Positions 9,938 through 24,426 of a DNA stretch of 64,000 nucleotides are shown here, piece after piece. The stretch lies in contig NW_027478161.1 in NCBI RefSeq assembly GCF_051020975.1, forward strand, positions 21,922,001 to 21,986,000, in the 5' to 3' direction. The stretch is from Osmia lignaria lignaria (lineage: Eukaryota > Arthropoda > Insecta > Hymenoptera > Megachilidae). Each line of letters begins with the position of its first letter. Position 1 is the first letter of the stretch. A program made the position numbers and the translations under genes. Under the pieces are notes generated by a model. That model was not told the DNA's origin and did no database searches. It was given only the letters and a program-made list of their open reading frames with translations.

Positions 9938-12900
9938 TTGCAGATTTATCTCAAGGGAAGGGGCCTGACGGACATATTTCGAGATATTTCTTCTTCTTGT
10001 TGTTCTTCTTCTGCACAGCTGAGCTGGAAGTGGCATTTGCAGGTCGCAATAGTGCAGAGTTATCTCAAAGAAAGGGGCCACGGTGTTTCTGTATCTCTAT
10101 TATGTTGGTGCGGCTTCGGAACTTTTAAATATCTCGATATATCTCGAAAACTACGCTTCTGATCAAAAAATATCATAGAACGTAAATTGTAGGAAACATT
10201 ATTCTCTACAAAAAAGGTCTCTTAACATTTTGCCATAGCTCGCTTCGTTTCCGAGATATTTGCAGATTCATCTCAAGGGAAGGGGTCTGACGGACATATT
10301 TCGAGATATTTCTTCTTCTTGTTGTTCTTCTTCTGCACAGCTAAGCTCGAAGCGGCATTTGCAGCTCGCAATAGTGCAGAGTTATCTCAAAGAAAGAGGC
10401 CACGGTGTTTCTGTACCTCTATTATGTTGGTGCAGCTTCGGAACTGTTAAATATCTTGATATATCTCGAGAACTACGCATCTGATCAAAAAATATCATCG
10501 AACATAAAAAGTAGGAAACTTAATTCTCTACAAAAAGGTCTCTTAACATTTTGCCATAGCTCGCTTCGTTTCCGAGATATTTGCAGATTTATCTCAAGGG
10601 AAGTGGCCTGACGGACATATTTCGAGATATTTCTTCTTCTTGTTGTTCTTGTTCTGCACAGCTAAGCTGGAAGTGGCATTTGCAGTTCGCAATAGTGCAG
10701 AGTTATCCCAAAGAAAGGGGCCACGGTGTTTCTGTATCTCTATTATGTTGGTGCCGCTTCGGAACTTTTAAATATCTGGATATATCTCGAGAACTACGCA
10801 TCTGATCAAAAAATATCATAGAGCATAAAAAGTAGGAAACTTAATTCTCTACAAAAAAGGTGTCTTAACATTTTGCCATAGCTCGCTTCGTTTCCGAGAT
10901 ATTTGCAGATTTATCTCAAGGGAAGGGGCCTGACGGACATATTTCGAGATATTTCTTCTTCTTGTTGTTCTTCTTCTGCACAGCTAAGCTGGAAGTGGCA
11001 TTTGCAGCTCGCGGTAGTGCAGAGTTATCTCAAAGAAAGGGGCCACGGTGTTTCTGTATCTCTATTATGTTGGTGCGGCTTCGGAACTTTTAAATATCTT
11101 GATATATCTCGAGAACTACGCATCTGATCAAAAAATATCATAGAACATAAAAAGTAGGAAACTTAATTCTCTACAAAAAAGGTCTCCTAACATTTTGCCA
11201 TAGCTCGCTTCGTTTCCGAGATATTTGCATATTTATCTCAAGGGAAGGGGCCTGACGGACATATTTCGAGATATTTCTTCTTCTTGTTGTTCTTCTTCTG
11301 CACAGCTAAGCTGGAAGTGGCATTTGCGGCTCGCACTAGTGCAGAGTTATCTCAAAGAAAGGGGCCACGGTGTTTCTGTATCTCTATTATGTTGGTGCGG
11401 CTTCGGAACTTTTAAATATCTCGATATATCTCGAAAACTACGCTTCTGATCAAAAAATATCATAGAACATAAAAAGTAGGAAACTTAATTCTCTACAAAA
11501 AAGGTCTCTTAACATTTTGCCATAGCTCGCTTCGTTTCCGAGATATTTGCAGATTTATCTCAAGGGAAGGGGCCTAACGGACATATTTCGAGATATTTCT
11601 TCTTCTTGTTGTTCTTCTTCTGCACAGCTAAACTGGAAGTGGCATTTCCAGCTCGCAATAGTGCAGAGTTATCTCAAAGAAAGGGGCCACGGTGTTTCTG
11701 TATCTCTATTATGTTGGTGCGGCTTCGGAACTTTTAAATATCTTGATATATCTCGAGAACTACGCATCTGATCAAAAAATATCATAGAACATAAAAAGTA
11801 GGAAACTTAATTCTCTACAAAAAAGGTCTCTTAACATTTTGCCATAGCTCGCTTCGTTTCCGAGATATTTGCAGATTTATCTCAAGGGAAGGGGCCTGAC
11901 GGACATATTTCGAGATATTTCTTCTTCTTGTTGTTCTTCTTCTGCACAGCTGAGCTGGAAGTGGCATTTGCAGGTCGCAATAGTGCAGAGTTATCTCAAA
12001 GAAAGGGGCCACGGTGTTTCTGTATCTCTATTATGTTGGTGCGGCTTCGGAACTTTTAAATATCTCGATATATCTCGAAAACTACGCTTCTGATCAAAAA
12101 ATATCATAGAACGTAAATTGTAGGAAACATTATTCTCTACAAAAAAGGTCTCTTAACATTTTGCCATAGCTCGCTTCGTTTCCGAGATATTTGCAGATTC
12201 ATCTCAAGGGAAGGGGTCTGACGGACATATTTCGAGATATTTCTTCTTCTTGTTGTTCTTCTTCTGCACAGCTAAGCTCGAAGCGGCATTTACAGCTCGC
12301 AATAGTGCAGAGTTATCTCAAAGAAAGAGGCCACGGTGTTTCTGTACCTCTATTATGTTGGTGCAGCTTCGGAACTTTTAAATATCTTGATATATCTCGA
12401 GAACTACGCATCTGATCAAAAAATATCATCGAACATAAAAAGTAGGAAACTTAATTCTCTACAAAAAAGGTCTCTTAACATTTTGCCATAGCTCGCTTCG
12501 TTTCCGAGATATTTGCAGATTTATCTCAAGGGAAGTGGCCTGACGGACATATTTCGAGATATTTCTTCTTCTTGTTGTTCTTGTTCTGCACAGCTAAGCT
12601 GGAAGTGGCATTTGCAGCTCGCAATAGTGCAGAGTTATCCCAAAGAAAGGGGCCACGGTGTTTCTGTATCTCTATTATGTTGGTGCCGCTTCGGAACTTT
12701 TAAATATCTGGATATATCTCGAGAACTACGCATCTGATCAAAAAATATCATAGAGCATAAAAAGTAGGAAACTTAATTCTCTACAAAAAAGGTGTCTTAA
12801 CATTTTGCCATAGCTCGCTTCGTTTCCGAGATATTTGCAGATTTATCTCAAGGGAAGGGGCCTGACGGACATATTTCGAGATATTTCTTCTTCTTGTTGT

Positions 12901-13156
12901 TCTTCTTCTGCACAGCTAAGCTGGAAGTGGCATTTGCAGCTCGCAGTAGTGCAGAGTTATCTCAAAGAAAGGGGCCACGGTGTTTCTGTATCTCTATTAT
13001 GTTGGTGCGGCTTCGGAACTTTTAAATATCTTGATATATCTCGAGAACTACGCATCTGATCAAAAAATATCATAGAAGATAAAAAGTAGGAAACTTAATT
13101 CTCTACAAAAAAGGTCTCCTAACATTTTGCCATAGCTCGCTTCGTTTCCGAGATAT
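9938..13156. repeat. Six-monomer higher-order repeat, about 1932 bp: A B C D E F, then A B C D
   Basis: The first unit is 9938-11868 (1931 bases, because the B copy lost one A). The second begins at 11869 and is cut short after D at 13156, where another B follows in place of E. Each unit repeats the same string of marks in order, including the AACGTAAATTG spacer after A and the GAGCAT and GGTGTC spacer after C. Single differences, for example CGCGGTAGTG at 10903 against CGCAGTAGTG at 12835, show the copies have diverged slightly. Confidence 0.9.
10260..10580. repeat. Class B monomer of 321 bp
   Basis: The final A tract has five A (10532-10536) where six are usual. This copy also has GGAACTGTTAAATATC, which removes the TTTAAA found in almost all other monomers. 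Confidence 0.92.
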
Positions 13157-15732
13157 TTGCAGATTCATCTCAAGGGAAGGGGTCTGACGGACATATTTCG
13201 AGATATTTCTTCTTCTTGTTGTTCTTCTTCTGCACAGCTAAGCTCGAAGCGGCATTTATAGCTCGCAATAGTGCAGAGTTATCTCAAAGAAAGAGGCCAC
13301 GGTGTTTCTGTACCTCTATTATGTTGGTGCAGCTTCGGAACTTTTAAATATCTTGATATATCTCGAGAACTACGCATCTGATCAAAAAATATCATCGAAC
13401 ATAAAAAGTAGGAAACTTAATTCTCTACAAAAAAGGTCTCTTAACATTTTGCCATAGCTCGCTTCGTTTCCGAGATATTTGCAGATTTATCTCAAGGGAA
13501 GTGGCCTGAGGGACATATTTCGAGATATTTCTTCTTCTTGTTGTTCTTGTTCTGCACAGCTAAGCTGGAAGTGGCATTTGCAGCTCGCAATAGTGCAGAG
13601 TTATCTCAAAGAAAGGGGCCACGGTGTTTCTGTATCTCTATTATGTTGGTGCGGCTTCGGAACTTTTAAATATCTTGATATATCTCGAGAACTACGCATC
13701 TGATCAAAAAATATCATAGAACATAAAAAGTAGGAAACTTAATTCTCTACAAAAAAGGTCTCTAAACATTTTGCCATAGCTCGCTTCGTTTCCGAGATAT
13801 TTGCATATTTATCTCAAGGGAAGGGGCCTGACGGACATATTTCGAGATATTTCTTCTTCTTGTTGTTCTTCTTCTGCACAGCTAAGCTGGAAGTGGCATT
13901 TGCGGCTCGCACTAGTGCAGAGTTATCTCAAAGAAAGGGGCCACGGTGTTTCTGTATCTCTATTATGTTGGTGCGGCTTCGGAACTTTTAAATATCTCGA
14001 TATATCTCGAAAACTACGCTTCTGATCAAAAAATATCATACAACATAAATTGTAGGAAACATAATTCTCTACAAAAAAGGTCTCTTAACATTTTGCCATA
14101 GCTCGCTTCGTTTCCGAGATATTTGCAGATTCAGCTCAAAGGAACTGGCCTGACGGACATATTTCGAGATATTTCTTCTTCTTGTTGTTCCTCCTCTGCA
14201 CAGCTAAGCTGGAAGTGGCATTTGCAGCTCGCAATAGTGCAGAGTTATCTTAAAGAAAGGGGCCACGGTGTTTCTGTATCTCTATTATGTTGGTGCGGCT
14301 TCGGAACTTTTAAATATCTTGATATATCTCGAGAACTACGCATCTGATCAAAAAATGTCATAGAACATAAAAAGTAGGAAACTTAATTCTCTACAAAAAA
14401 GGTCTCTTAACATTTTGCCATAGCTCGCTTCGTTTCCGAGATATTTGCATATTTATCTCAAGGGAAGGGGCCTGACGGACATATTTCGAGATATTTCTTC
14501 TTCTTGTTGTTCTTCTTCTGCACAGCTAAGCTGGAAGTGGCATTTGCGGCTCGCACTAGTGCAGAGTTATCTCAAAGAAAGGGGCCACGGTGTTTCTGTA
14601 TCTCTATTATGTTGGTGCGGCTTCGGAACTTTTAAATATCTTGATATATCTCGAGAACTACGCATCTGATCAAAAAATATCATAGAACATAAAAAGTAGG
14701 AAACTTAATTCTCTACAAAAAAGGTCTCTTAACATTTTGCCATAGCTCGCTTCGTTTCCGAGATATTTGCATATTTATCTCAAGGGAAGGGGCCTGACGG
14801 ACATATTTCGAGATATTTCTTCTTCTTGTTGTTCTTCTTCTGCACAGCTAAGCTGGAAGTGGCATTTGCGGCTCGCACTAGTGCAGAGTTATCTCAAAGA
14901 AAGGGGCCACGGTGTTTCTGTATCTCTATTATGTTGGTGCGGCTTCGGAACTTTTAAATATCTCGATATATCTCGAAAACTACGCTTCTGATCAAAAAAT
15001 ATCATAGAACATAAAAAGTAGCAAACTTAATTCTCTACAAAAAAGGTCTCTTAACATTTTGCCATAGCTCGCTTCGTTTCCGAGATATTTGCAGATTTAT
15101 CTCAAGGGAAGGGGCCTAACGGACATATTTCGAGATATTTCTTCTTCTTGTTGTTCTTCTTCTGCACAGCTAAACTGGAAGTGGCATTTCCAGCTCGCAA
15201 TAGTGCAGAGTTATCTCAAAGAAAGGGGCCACGGTGTTTCTGTATCTCTATTATGTTGGTGCGGCTTCGGAACTTTTAAATATCTTGATATATCTCGAGA
15301 ACTACGCATCTGATCAAAAAATATCATAGAACATAAAAAGTAGGAAACTTAATTCTCTACAAAAACGGTCTCTTAACATTTTGCCATAGCTCGCTTCGTT
15401 TCCGAGATATTTGCAGATTTATCTCAAGGGAAGGGGCCTGACGGACATATTTCGAGATATTTGTTCTTCTTGTTGTTCTTCTTCTGCACAGCTAAGCTGG
15501 AAGTGGCATTTGCGGCTCTCACTAGTGCAGAGTTATCTCAAAGAAAGGGGCCACGGTGTTTCTGTATCTCTATTATGTTGGTGCGGCTTCGGAACTTTTA
15601 AATATCTCGATATATCTCGAAAACTACGCTTCTGATCAAAAAATATCATAGAACATAAAAAGTAGGAAACTTAATTCTCTACAAAAAAGGTCTCTTAACA
15701 TTTTGCCATAGCTCGCTTCGTTTCCGAGATAT
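13157..15732. repeat. Array segment: B* C' E I E E F G (8 monomers)
   Basis: The monomers start at 13157, 13479, 13801, 14123, 14445, 14767, 15089 and 15411. The B copy has CATTTATAGCTCGC, a stop in the long frame. The C' copy at 13479 has GGCCTGAGGGAC in place of GGCCTGACGGAC. Three E copies sit close together, the middle one with the CTCGAGAACTACGCATCT 3' half. The first class G monomer of the window is at 15411. Confidence 0.88.
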
Positions 15733-18308
15733 TTGCAGATTTATCTCAAGGGAAGGGGCCTGACGGACATATTTCGAGATATTTCTTCTTCTTGTTGTTC
15801 TTCTTCTGCACAGCTGAGCTGGAAGTGGCATTTGCAGGTCGCAATAGTGCAGAGTTATCTCAAAGAAAGGGGCCACGGTGTTTCTGTATCTCTATTATGT
15901 TGGTGCGGCTTCGGAACTTTTAAATATCTCGATATATCTCGAAAACTACGCTTCTGATCAAAAAATATCATAGAACGTAAATTGTAGGAAACATTATTCT
16001 CTACAAAAAAGGTCTCTTAACATTTTGCCATAGCTCGCTTCGTTTCCGAGATATTTGCAGATTCATCTCAAGGGAAGGGGTCTGACGGACATATTTCGAG
16101 ATATTTCTTCTTCTTGTTGTTCTTCTTCTGCACAGCTAAGCTCGAAGCGGCATTTACAGCTCGCAATAGTGCAGAGTTATCTCAAAGAAAGAGGCCACGG
16201 TGTTTCTGTACCTCTATTATGTTGGTGCAGCTTCGGAACTTTTAAATATCTTGATATATCTCGAGAACTACGCATCTGATCAAAAAATATCATCGAACAT
16301 AAAAAGTAGGAAACTTAATTCTCTACAAAAAAGGTCTCTTAACATTTTGCCATAGCTCGCTTCGTTTCCGAGATATTTGCAGATTTATCTCAAGGGAAGT
16401 GGCCTGACGGACATATTTCGAGATATTTCTTCTTCTTGTTGTTCTTGTTCTGCACAGCTAAGCTGGAAGTGGCATTTGCAGCTCGCAATAGTGCAGAGTT
16501 ATCCCAAAGAAAGGGGCCACGGTGTTTCTGTATCTCTATTATGTTGGTGCCGCTTCGGAACTTTTAAATATCTGGATATATCTCGAGAACTACGCATCTG
16601 ATCAAAAAATATCATAGAGCATAAAAAGTAGGAAACTTAATTCTCTACAAAAAAGGTGTCTTAACATTTTGCCATAGCTCGCTTCGTTTCCGAGATATTT
16701 GCAGATTTATCTCAAGGGAAGTGGCCTGACGGACATATTTCGAGATATTTCTTCTTCTTGTTGTTCTTGTTCTGCACAGCTAAGCTGGAAGTGGCATTTG
16801 CAGCTCGCAATAGTGCAGAGTTATCCCAAAGAAAGGGGCCACGGTGTTTCTGTATCTCTATTATGTTGGTGCCGCTTCGGAACTTTTAAATATCTGGATA
16901 TATCTCGAGAACTACGCATCTGATCAAAAAATATCGTAGAGCATAAAAAGTAGGAAACTTAATTTTCTACAAAAAAGGTGTCTTAACATTTTGCCATAGC
17001 TCGCTTCGTTTCCGAGATATTTGCAGATTTATCTCAAGGGAAGGGGCCTGACGGACATATTTCGAGATATTTCTTCTTCTTGTTGTTCTTCTTCTGCACA
17101 GCTAAGCTGGAAGTGGCATTTGCAGCTCGCAGTAGTGCAGAGTTATCTCAAAGAAAGGGGCCACGGTGTTTCTGTATCTCTATTATGTTGGTGCGGCTTC
17201 GGAACTTTTAAATATCTTGATATATCTCGAGAACTACGCATCTGATCAAAAAATATCATACAAGATAAAAAGTAGGAAACTTAATTCTCTACAAAAAAGG
17301 TCTCCTAACATTTTGCCATAGCTCGCTTCGTTTCCGAGATATTTGCATATTTATCTCAAGGGAAGGGGCCTGACGGACATATTTCGAGATATTTCTTCTT
17401 CTTGTTGTTCTTCTTCTGCACAGCTAAGCTGGAAGTGGCATTTGCGGCTCGCACTAGTGCAGAGTTATCTCAAAGAAAGGGGCCACGGTGTTTCTGTATC
17501 TCTATTATGTTGGTGCGGCTTCGGAACTTTTAAATATCTCGATATATCTCGAAAACTACGCTTCTGATCAAAAAATATCATAGAACATAAAAAGTAGGAA
17601 ACTTAATTCTCTACAAAAAAGGTCTCTTAACATTTTGCCATAGCTCGCTTCGTTTCCGAGATATTTGCAGATTTATCTCAAGGGAAGGGGCCTAACGGAC
17701 ATATTTCGAGATATTTCTTCTTCTTGTTGTTCTTCTTCTGCACAGCTAAACTGGAAGTGGCATTTTCAGCTCGCAATAGTGCAGAGTTATCTCAAAGAAA
17801 GGGGCCACGGTGTTTCTGTATCTCTATTATGTTGGTGCGGCTTCGGAACTTTTAAATATCTTGATATATCTCGAGAACTACGCATCTGATCAAAAAATAT
17901 CATAGAAGATAAAAAGTAGGAAACTTAATTCTCTACAAAAAAGGTCTCTTAACATTTTGCCATAGCTCGCTTCGTTTCCGAGATATTTGCAGATTTATCT
18001 CAAGGGAAGGGGCCTGACGGACATATTTCGAGATATTTCTTCTTCTTGTTGTTCTTCTTCTGCACAGCTGAGCTGGAAGTGGCATTTGCAGGTCGCAATA
18101 GTGCAGAGTTATCTCAAAGAAAGGGGCCACGGTGTTTCTGTATCTCTATTATGTTGGTGCGGTTTCGGAACTTTTAAATATCTCGATATATCTCGAAAAC
18201 TACGCTTCTGATCAAAAAATATCATAGAACATAAATTGTAGGAAACATAATTCTCTACAAAAAAGGTCTCTTAACATTCTGCCATAGCTCGCTTCGTTTC
18301 CGAGACAT
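15733..18308. repeat. Array segment: A B C C D E F A (8 monomers)
   Basis: The monomers start at 15733, 16055, 16377, 16699, 17021, 17343, 17665 and 17987. The order is that of the hexamer at 9938 with the C monomer doubled. The two C copies are nearly identical; the second has ATCGTAGAGCAT and TTTTCTACAAAA in its spacer. The doubled C returns in the nine-monomer repeats at 30866 and 42457. Confidence 0.9.
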
Positions 18309-20562
18309 TTGCAGATTTATCTCAAGGGAAGGGGCCTGACGGACATATTTCGAGATATTTCTTCTTCTTGTTGTTCTTCTTCTGCACAGCTAAGCTGGAA
18401 GTGGCATTTACAGCTCGCAATAGTGCAGAGTTATCTCAAAGAAAGGCGCCACGGTGTTTCTGTATCTCTATTATGTTGGTGCGGCTTCGGAACTTTTAAA
18501 TATCTTGATATATCTCGAGAACTACGCATCTGATCAAAAAATATCATAGAACATAAAAAGTAGGAAACTTAATTCTCTACAAAAAAGGTCTCTTAACATT
18601 TTGCCATAGCTCGCTTCGTTTCCGAGATATTTGCAGATTTATCTCAAGGGAAGGGGCCTGACGGACATATTTCGAGATATTTCTTCTTCTTGTTGTTCTT
18701 CTTCTGCACAGCTGAGCTGGAAGTGGCATTTGCAGGTCGCAATAGTGCAGAGTTATCTCAAAGAAAGGGGCCACGGTGTTTCTGTATCTCTATTATGTTG
18801 GTGCGGCTTCGGAACTTTTAAATATCTCGATATATCTCGAAAACTACGCTTCTGATCAAAAAATATCATAGAACGTAAATTGTAGGAAACATTATTCTCT
18901 ACAAAAAAGGTCTCTTAACATTTTGCCATAGCTCGCTTCGTTTCCGAGATATTTGCAGATTCATCTCAAGGGAAGGGGTCTGACGGACATATTTCGAGAT
19001 ATTTCTTCTTCTTGTTGTTCTTCTTCTGCACAGCTAAGCTCGAAGCGGCATTTACAGCTCGCAATAGTGCAGAGTTATCTCAAAGAAAGAGGCCACGGTG
19101 TTTCTGTACCTCTATTATGTTGGTGCAGCTTCGGAACTTTTAAATATCTTGATATATCTCGAGAACTACGCATCTGATCAAAAAATATCATCGAACATAA
19201 AAAGTAGGAAACTTAATTCTCTACAAAAAAGGTCTCTTAACATTTTGCCATAGCTCGCTTCGTTTCCGAGATATTTGCAGATTTATCTCAAGGGAAGTGG
19301 CCTGACGGACATATTTCGAGATATTTCTTCTTCTTGTTGTTCTTGTTCTGCACAGCTAAGCTGGAAGTGGCATTTGCAGCTCGCAATAGTGCAGAGTTAT
19401 CCCAAAGAAAGGGGCCACGGTGTTTCTGTATCTCTATTATGTTGGTGCCGCTTCGGAACTTTTAAATATCTTGATATATCTCGAGAACTACGCATCTGAT
19501 CAAAAAATATCATAGAACATAAAAAGTAGGAAACTTAATTCTCTACAAATAAGGTCTCTTAACATTTTGCCATAGCTCGCTTCGTTTCCGAGATATTTGC
19601 AGATTTATCTCGAGGGAAGGGGCCTGACGGACATATTTCGAGATATTTCTTCTTCTTGTTGTTCTTCTTCTGCACAGCTAAGCTGGACGTGGCATTTACA
19701 GCTCGCAATAGTGCAGAGTTATCTCAAAGAAAGGGGCCACGGTGTTTCTGTATCTCTATTATGTTGGTGCGGCTTCGGAACTTTTAAATATCTTGATATA
19801 TCTCGAGGACTACGCATCTGATCAAAAAATATCATAGAACATAAAAAGTAGGAAACTTAATTCTCTACAAAAAAGGTCTCTTAACATTTTGCCATAGCTC
19901 GCTTCGTTTCCAAGATACTTGCAGATTTATCTCAAGGGAAGGGGCCTGACGGACATATTTCGAGATATTTCTTCTTCTTGTTGTTCTTCTTCTGCACAGC
20001 TAAGCTGGAAGTGGCATTTGCGGCTCGCACTAGTGCAGAGTTATCTCAAAGAAAGGGGCCACGGTGTTTCTGTATCTCTATTATGTTGGTGCGGCTTCGG
20101 AACTTTTAAATATCTCGATATATCTCGAAAACTACGCTTCTGATCAAAAAATATCATAGAACATAAAAAGTAGGAAACTTAATTCTCTACAAAAAAGGTC
20201 TCTTAACATTTTGCCATAGCTCGCTTCGTTTCCGAGATATTTGCAGATTTATCTCAAGGGAAGGGGCCTAACGGACATATTTCGAGATATTTCTTCTTCT
20301 TGTTGTTCTTCTTCTGCACAGCTAAACTGGAAGTGGCATTTTCAGCTCGCAATAGTGCAGAGTTATCTCAAAGAAAGGGGCCACGGTGTTTCTGTATCTC
20401 TATTATGTTGGTGCGGCTTCGGAACTTTTAAATATCTTGATATATCTCGAGAACTACGCATCTGATCAAAAAATATCATAGAAGATAAAAAGTAGGAAAC
20501 TTAATTCTCTACAAAAAAGGTCTCTTAACATTTTGCCATAGCTCGCTTCGTTTCCGAGATAT
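18309..20562. repeat. Array segment: H A B C L K F (7 monomers)
   Basis: The monomers start at 18309, 18631, 18953, 19275, 19597, 19919 and 20241. This includes the first class H monomer of the window, preceded by CGAGACATTTG. The L copy at 19597 has private changes (CTCGAGGGAAGG, CTGGACGTGG, CTCGAGGACTACG). The K copy is preceded by TTTCCAAGATACTTGC. Confidence 0.88.
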
Positions 20563-22494
20563 TTGCAGATTTATCTCAAGGGAAGGGGCCTGACGGACAT
20601 ATTTCGAGATATTTCTTCTTCTTGTTGTTCTTCTTCTGCACAGCTGAGCTGGAAGTGGCATTTGCAGGTCGCAATAGTGCAGAGTTATCTCAAAGAAAGG
20701 GGCCACGGTGTTTCTGTATCTCTATTATGCTGGTGCGGCTTCGGAACTTTTAAATATCTCGATATATCTCGAAAACTACGCTTCTGATCAAAAAATATCG
20801 TAGAACGTAAATTGTAGGAAACATTATTCTCTACAAAAAAGGTCTCTTAACATTTTGCCATAGCTCGTTTCGTTTCCGAGATATTTGCAGATTTATCTCA
20901 AGGGAAGGGGCCTGACGGACATATTTCGAGATATTTCTTCTTCTTGTTGTTCTCCTTCTGCACAGCTAAGCTGGAAGTGGCATTTACAGCTCGCAATAGT
21001 GCAGAGTTATCTCAAAGAAAGGGGCCACGGTGTTTCTGTATCTCTATTATGTTGGTGCCGCTTCGGAACTTTTAAATATCTGGATATATCTCGAGAACTA
21101 CGCATCTGATCAAAAAATATCATAGAGCATAAAAAGTAGGAAACTTAATTCTCTACAAAAAAGGTGTCTTAACATTTTGCCATAGCTCGCTTCGTTTCCG
21201 AGATATTTGCAGATTTATCTCAAGGGAAGTGGCCTGACGGACATATTTCGAGATATTTCTTCTTCTTGTTGTTCTTGTTCTGCACAGCTAAGCTGGAAGT
21301 GGCATTTGCAGCTCGCAATAGTGCAGAGTTATCCCAAAGAAAGGGGCCACGGTGTTTCTGTATCTCTATTATGTTGGTGCCGCTTCGGAACTTTTAAATA
21401 TCTGGATATATCTCGAGAACTACGCATCTGATCAAAAAATATCATAGAGCATAAAAAGTAGGAAACTTAATTCTCTACAAAAAAGGTGTCTTAACATTTT
21501 GCCATAGCTCGCTTCGTTTCCGAGATATTTGCAGATTTATCTCAAGGGAAGGGGCCTGACGGACATATTTCGAAATATTTCTTCTTCTTGTTGTTCTTCT
21601 TCTGCACAGCTAAGCTGGAAGTGGCATTTGCAGCTCGCAGTAGTGCAGAGTTATCTCAAAGAAAGGGGCCACGGTGTTTCTGTATCTCTATTATGTTGGT
21701 GCGGCTTCGGAACTTTTAAATATCTTGATATATCTCGAGAACTACGCATCTGATCAAAAAATATCATAGAAGATAAAAAGTAGGAAACTTAATTCTCTAC
21801 AAAAAAGGTCTCCTAACATTTTGCCATAGCTCGCTTCGTTTCCGAGATATTTGCATATTTATCTCAAGGGAAGGGGCCTGACGAACATATTTCGAGATAT
21901 TTCTTCTTCTTGTTGTTCTTCTTCTGCACAGCTAAGCTGGAAGTGGCATTTGCGGCTCGCACTAGTGCAGAGTTATCTCAAAGAAAGGGGCCACGGTGTT
22001 TCTGTATCTCTATTATGTTGGTGCGGCTTCGGAACTTTTAAATATCTCGATATATCTCGAAAACTACGCTTCTGATCAAAAAATATCATAGAACATAAAA
22101 AGTAGGAAACTTAATTCTCTACAAAAAAGGTCTCTTAACATTTTGCCATAGCTCGCTTCGTTTCCGAGATATTTGCAGATTTATCTCAAGGGAAGGGGCC
22201 TAACGGACATATTTCGAGATATTTCTTCTTCTTGTTGTTCTTCTTCTGCACAGCTAAACTGGAAGTGGCATTTTCAGCTCGCAATAGTGCAGAGTTATCT
22301 CAAAGAAAGGGGCCACGGTGTTTCTGTATCTCTATTATGTTGGTGCGGCTTCGGAACTTTTAAATATCTTGATATATCTCGAGAACTACGCATCTGATCA
22401 AAAAATATCATAGAAGATAAAAAGTAGGAAACTTAATTCTCTACAAAAAAGGTCTCTTAACATTTTGCCATAGCTCGCTTCGTTTCCGAGATAT
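20563..22494. repeat. Array segment: A L/C C D E F (6 monomers)
   Basis: The monomers start at 20563, 20885, 21207, 21529, 21851 and 22173. The A copy carries ATTATGCTGGTGC and a following ATCGTAGAACG spacer. The same pair of changes returns at 22495 and 25393, marking these three A monomers as one lineage, 1932 and 2898 bases apart. Confidence 0.88.
20885..21206. repeat. Chimeric monomer L/C
   Basis: The 5' two thirds match class L or H (GGAAGGGGCC, TTTACAGCTC, TATCTCAAAGAAAGG). From GTGCCGCTT onward it is class C (ATCTGGATATATC, then AGAGCAT and GGTGTC). The junction lies roughly between 21025 and 21057. It also has a private TTCTCCTTCTGC. Confidence 0.85.
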
Positions 22495-23460
22495 TTGCAG
22501 ATTTATCTCAAGGGAAGGGGCCTGACGGACATATTTCGAGATATTTCTTCTTCTTGTTGTTCTTCTTCTGCACAGCTGAGCTGGAAGTGGCATTTGCAGG
22601 TCGCAATAGTGCAGAGTTATCTCAAAGAAAGGGGCCACGGTGTTTCTGTATCTCTATTATGCTGGTGCGGCTTCGGAACTTTTAAATATCTCGATATATC
22701 TCGAAAACTACGCTTCTGATCAAAAAATATCGTAGAACGTAAATGGTAGGAAACATTATTCTCTACAAAAAAGGTCTCTTAACATTTTGCCATAGCTCGT
22801 TTCGTTTCCGAGATATTTGCAGATTTATCTCAAGGGAAGGGGCCTGACGGACATATTTCGAGATATTTCTTCTTCTTGTTGTTCTTCTTCTGCACAGCTA
22901 AGCTGGAAGTGGCATTTACAGCTCGCAATAGTGCAGAGTTATCTCAAAGAAAGGCGCCACGGTGTTTCTGTATCTCTATTATGTTGGTGCGGCTTCGGAA
23001 CTTTTAAATATCTTGATATATCTCGAGAACTACGCATCTGATCAAAAAATATCATAGAACATAAAAAGTAGGAAACTTAATTCTCTACAAAAAAGGTCTC
23101 TTAACATTTTGCCATAGCTCGCTTCGTTTCCGAGATATTTGCAGATTTATCTCAAGGGAAGGGGCCTGACGGACATATTTCGAGATATTTCTTCTTCTTG
23201 TTGTTCTTCTTCTGCACAGCTGAGCTGGAAGTGGCATTTGCAGGTCGCAATAGTGCAGAGTTATCTCAAAGAAAGGGGCCACGGTGTTTCTGTATCTCTA
23301 TTATGTTGGTGCGGCTTCGGAACTTTTAAATATCTCGATATATCTCGAAAACTACGCTTCTGATCAAAAAATATCATAGAACGTAAATTGTAGGAAACAT
23401 TATTCTCTACAAAAAAGGTCTCTTAACATTTTGCCATAGCTCGCTTCGTTTCCGAGATAT

Positions 23461-23782
23461 TTGCAGATTCATCTCAAGGGAAGGGGTCTGACGGACATAT
23501 TTCGAGATATTTCTTCTTCTTGTTGTTCTTCTTCTGCACAGCTAAGCTCGAAGCGGCATTTACAGCTCGCAATAGTGCAGAGTTATCCCAAAGAAAGGGG
23601 CCACGGTGTTTCTGTATCTCTATTATGTTGGTGCCGCTTCGGAACTTTTAAATATCTGGATATATCTCGAGAACTACGCATCTGATCAAAAAATATCATA
23701 GAGCATAAAAAGTAGGAAACTTAATTCTCTACAAAAAAGGTGTCTTAACATTTTGCCATAGCTCGCTTCGTTTCCGAGATAT
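23461..23782. repeat. Chimeric monomer B/C, first copy
   Basis: The 5' half is class B (GATTCATCTC, GGGGTCTGAC, CTCGAAGCGG, TTTACAGCTC). From TATCCCAAAG onward it is class C (GTGCCGCTT, ATCTGGAT, AGAGCAT, GGTGTC). Length is a normal 322. B and C are neighbours elsewhere (for example 18953 and 19275), so this is the expected product of a crossover that removed exactly one monomer length, with the junction between about 23568 and 23587. Confidence 0.92.
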
Positions 23783-24426
23783 TTGCAGATTTATCTCAAG
23801 GGAAGGGGCCTGACGGACATATTTCGAGATATTTCTTCTTCTTGTTGTTCTTCTTCTGCACAGCTAAGCTGGAAGTGGCATTTGCAGCTCGCAGTAGTGC
23901 AGAGTTATCTCAAAGAAAGGGGCCACGGTGTTTCTGTATCTCTATTATGTTGGTGCGGCTTCGGAACTTTTAAATATCTTGATATATCTCGAGAACTACG
24001 CATCTGATCAAAAAATATCATAGAAGATAAAAAGTAGGAAACTTAATTCTCTACAAAAAAGGTCTCCTAACATTTTGCCATAGCTCGCTTCGTTTCCGAG
24101 ATATTTGCATATTTATCTCAAGGGAAGGGGCCTGACGGACATATTTCGAGATATTTCTTCTTCTTGTTGTTCTTCTTCTGCACAGCTAAGCTGGAAGTGG
24201 CATTTGCGGCTCGCACTAGTGCAGAGTTATCTCAAAGAAAGGGGCCACGGTGTTTCTGTATCTCTATTATGTTGGTGCGGCTTCGGAACTTTTAAATATC
24301 TCGATATATCTCGAAAACTACGCTTCTGATCAAAAAATATCATAGAACATAAAAAGTAGGAAACTAAATTCTCTACAAAAAAGGTCTCTTAACATTTTGC
24401 CATAGTTCGCTTCGTTTCCGAGATAT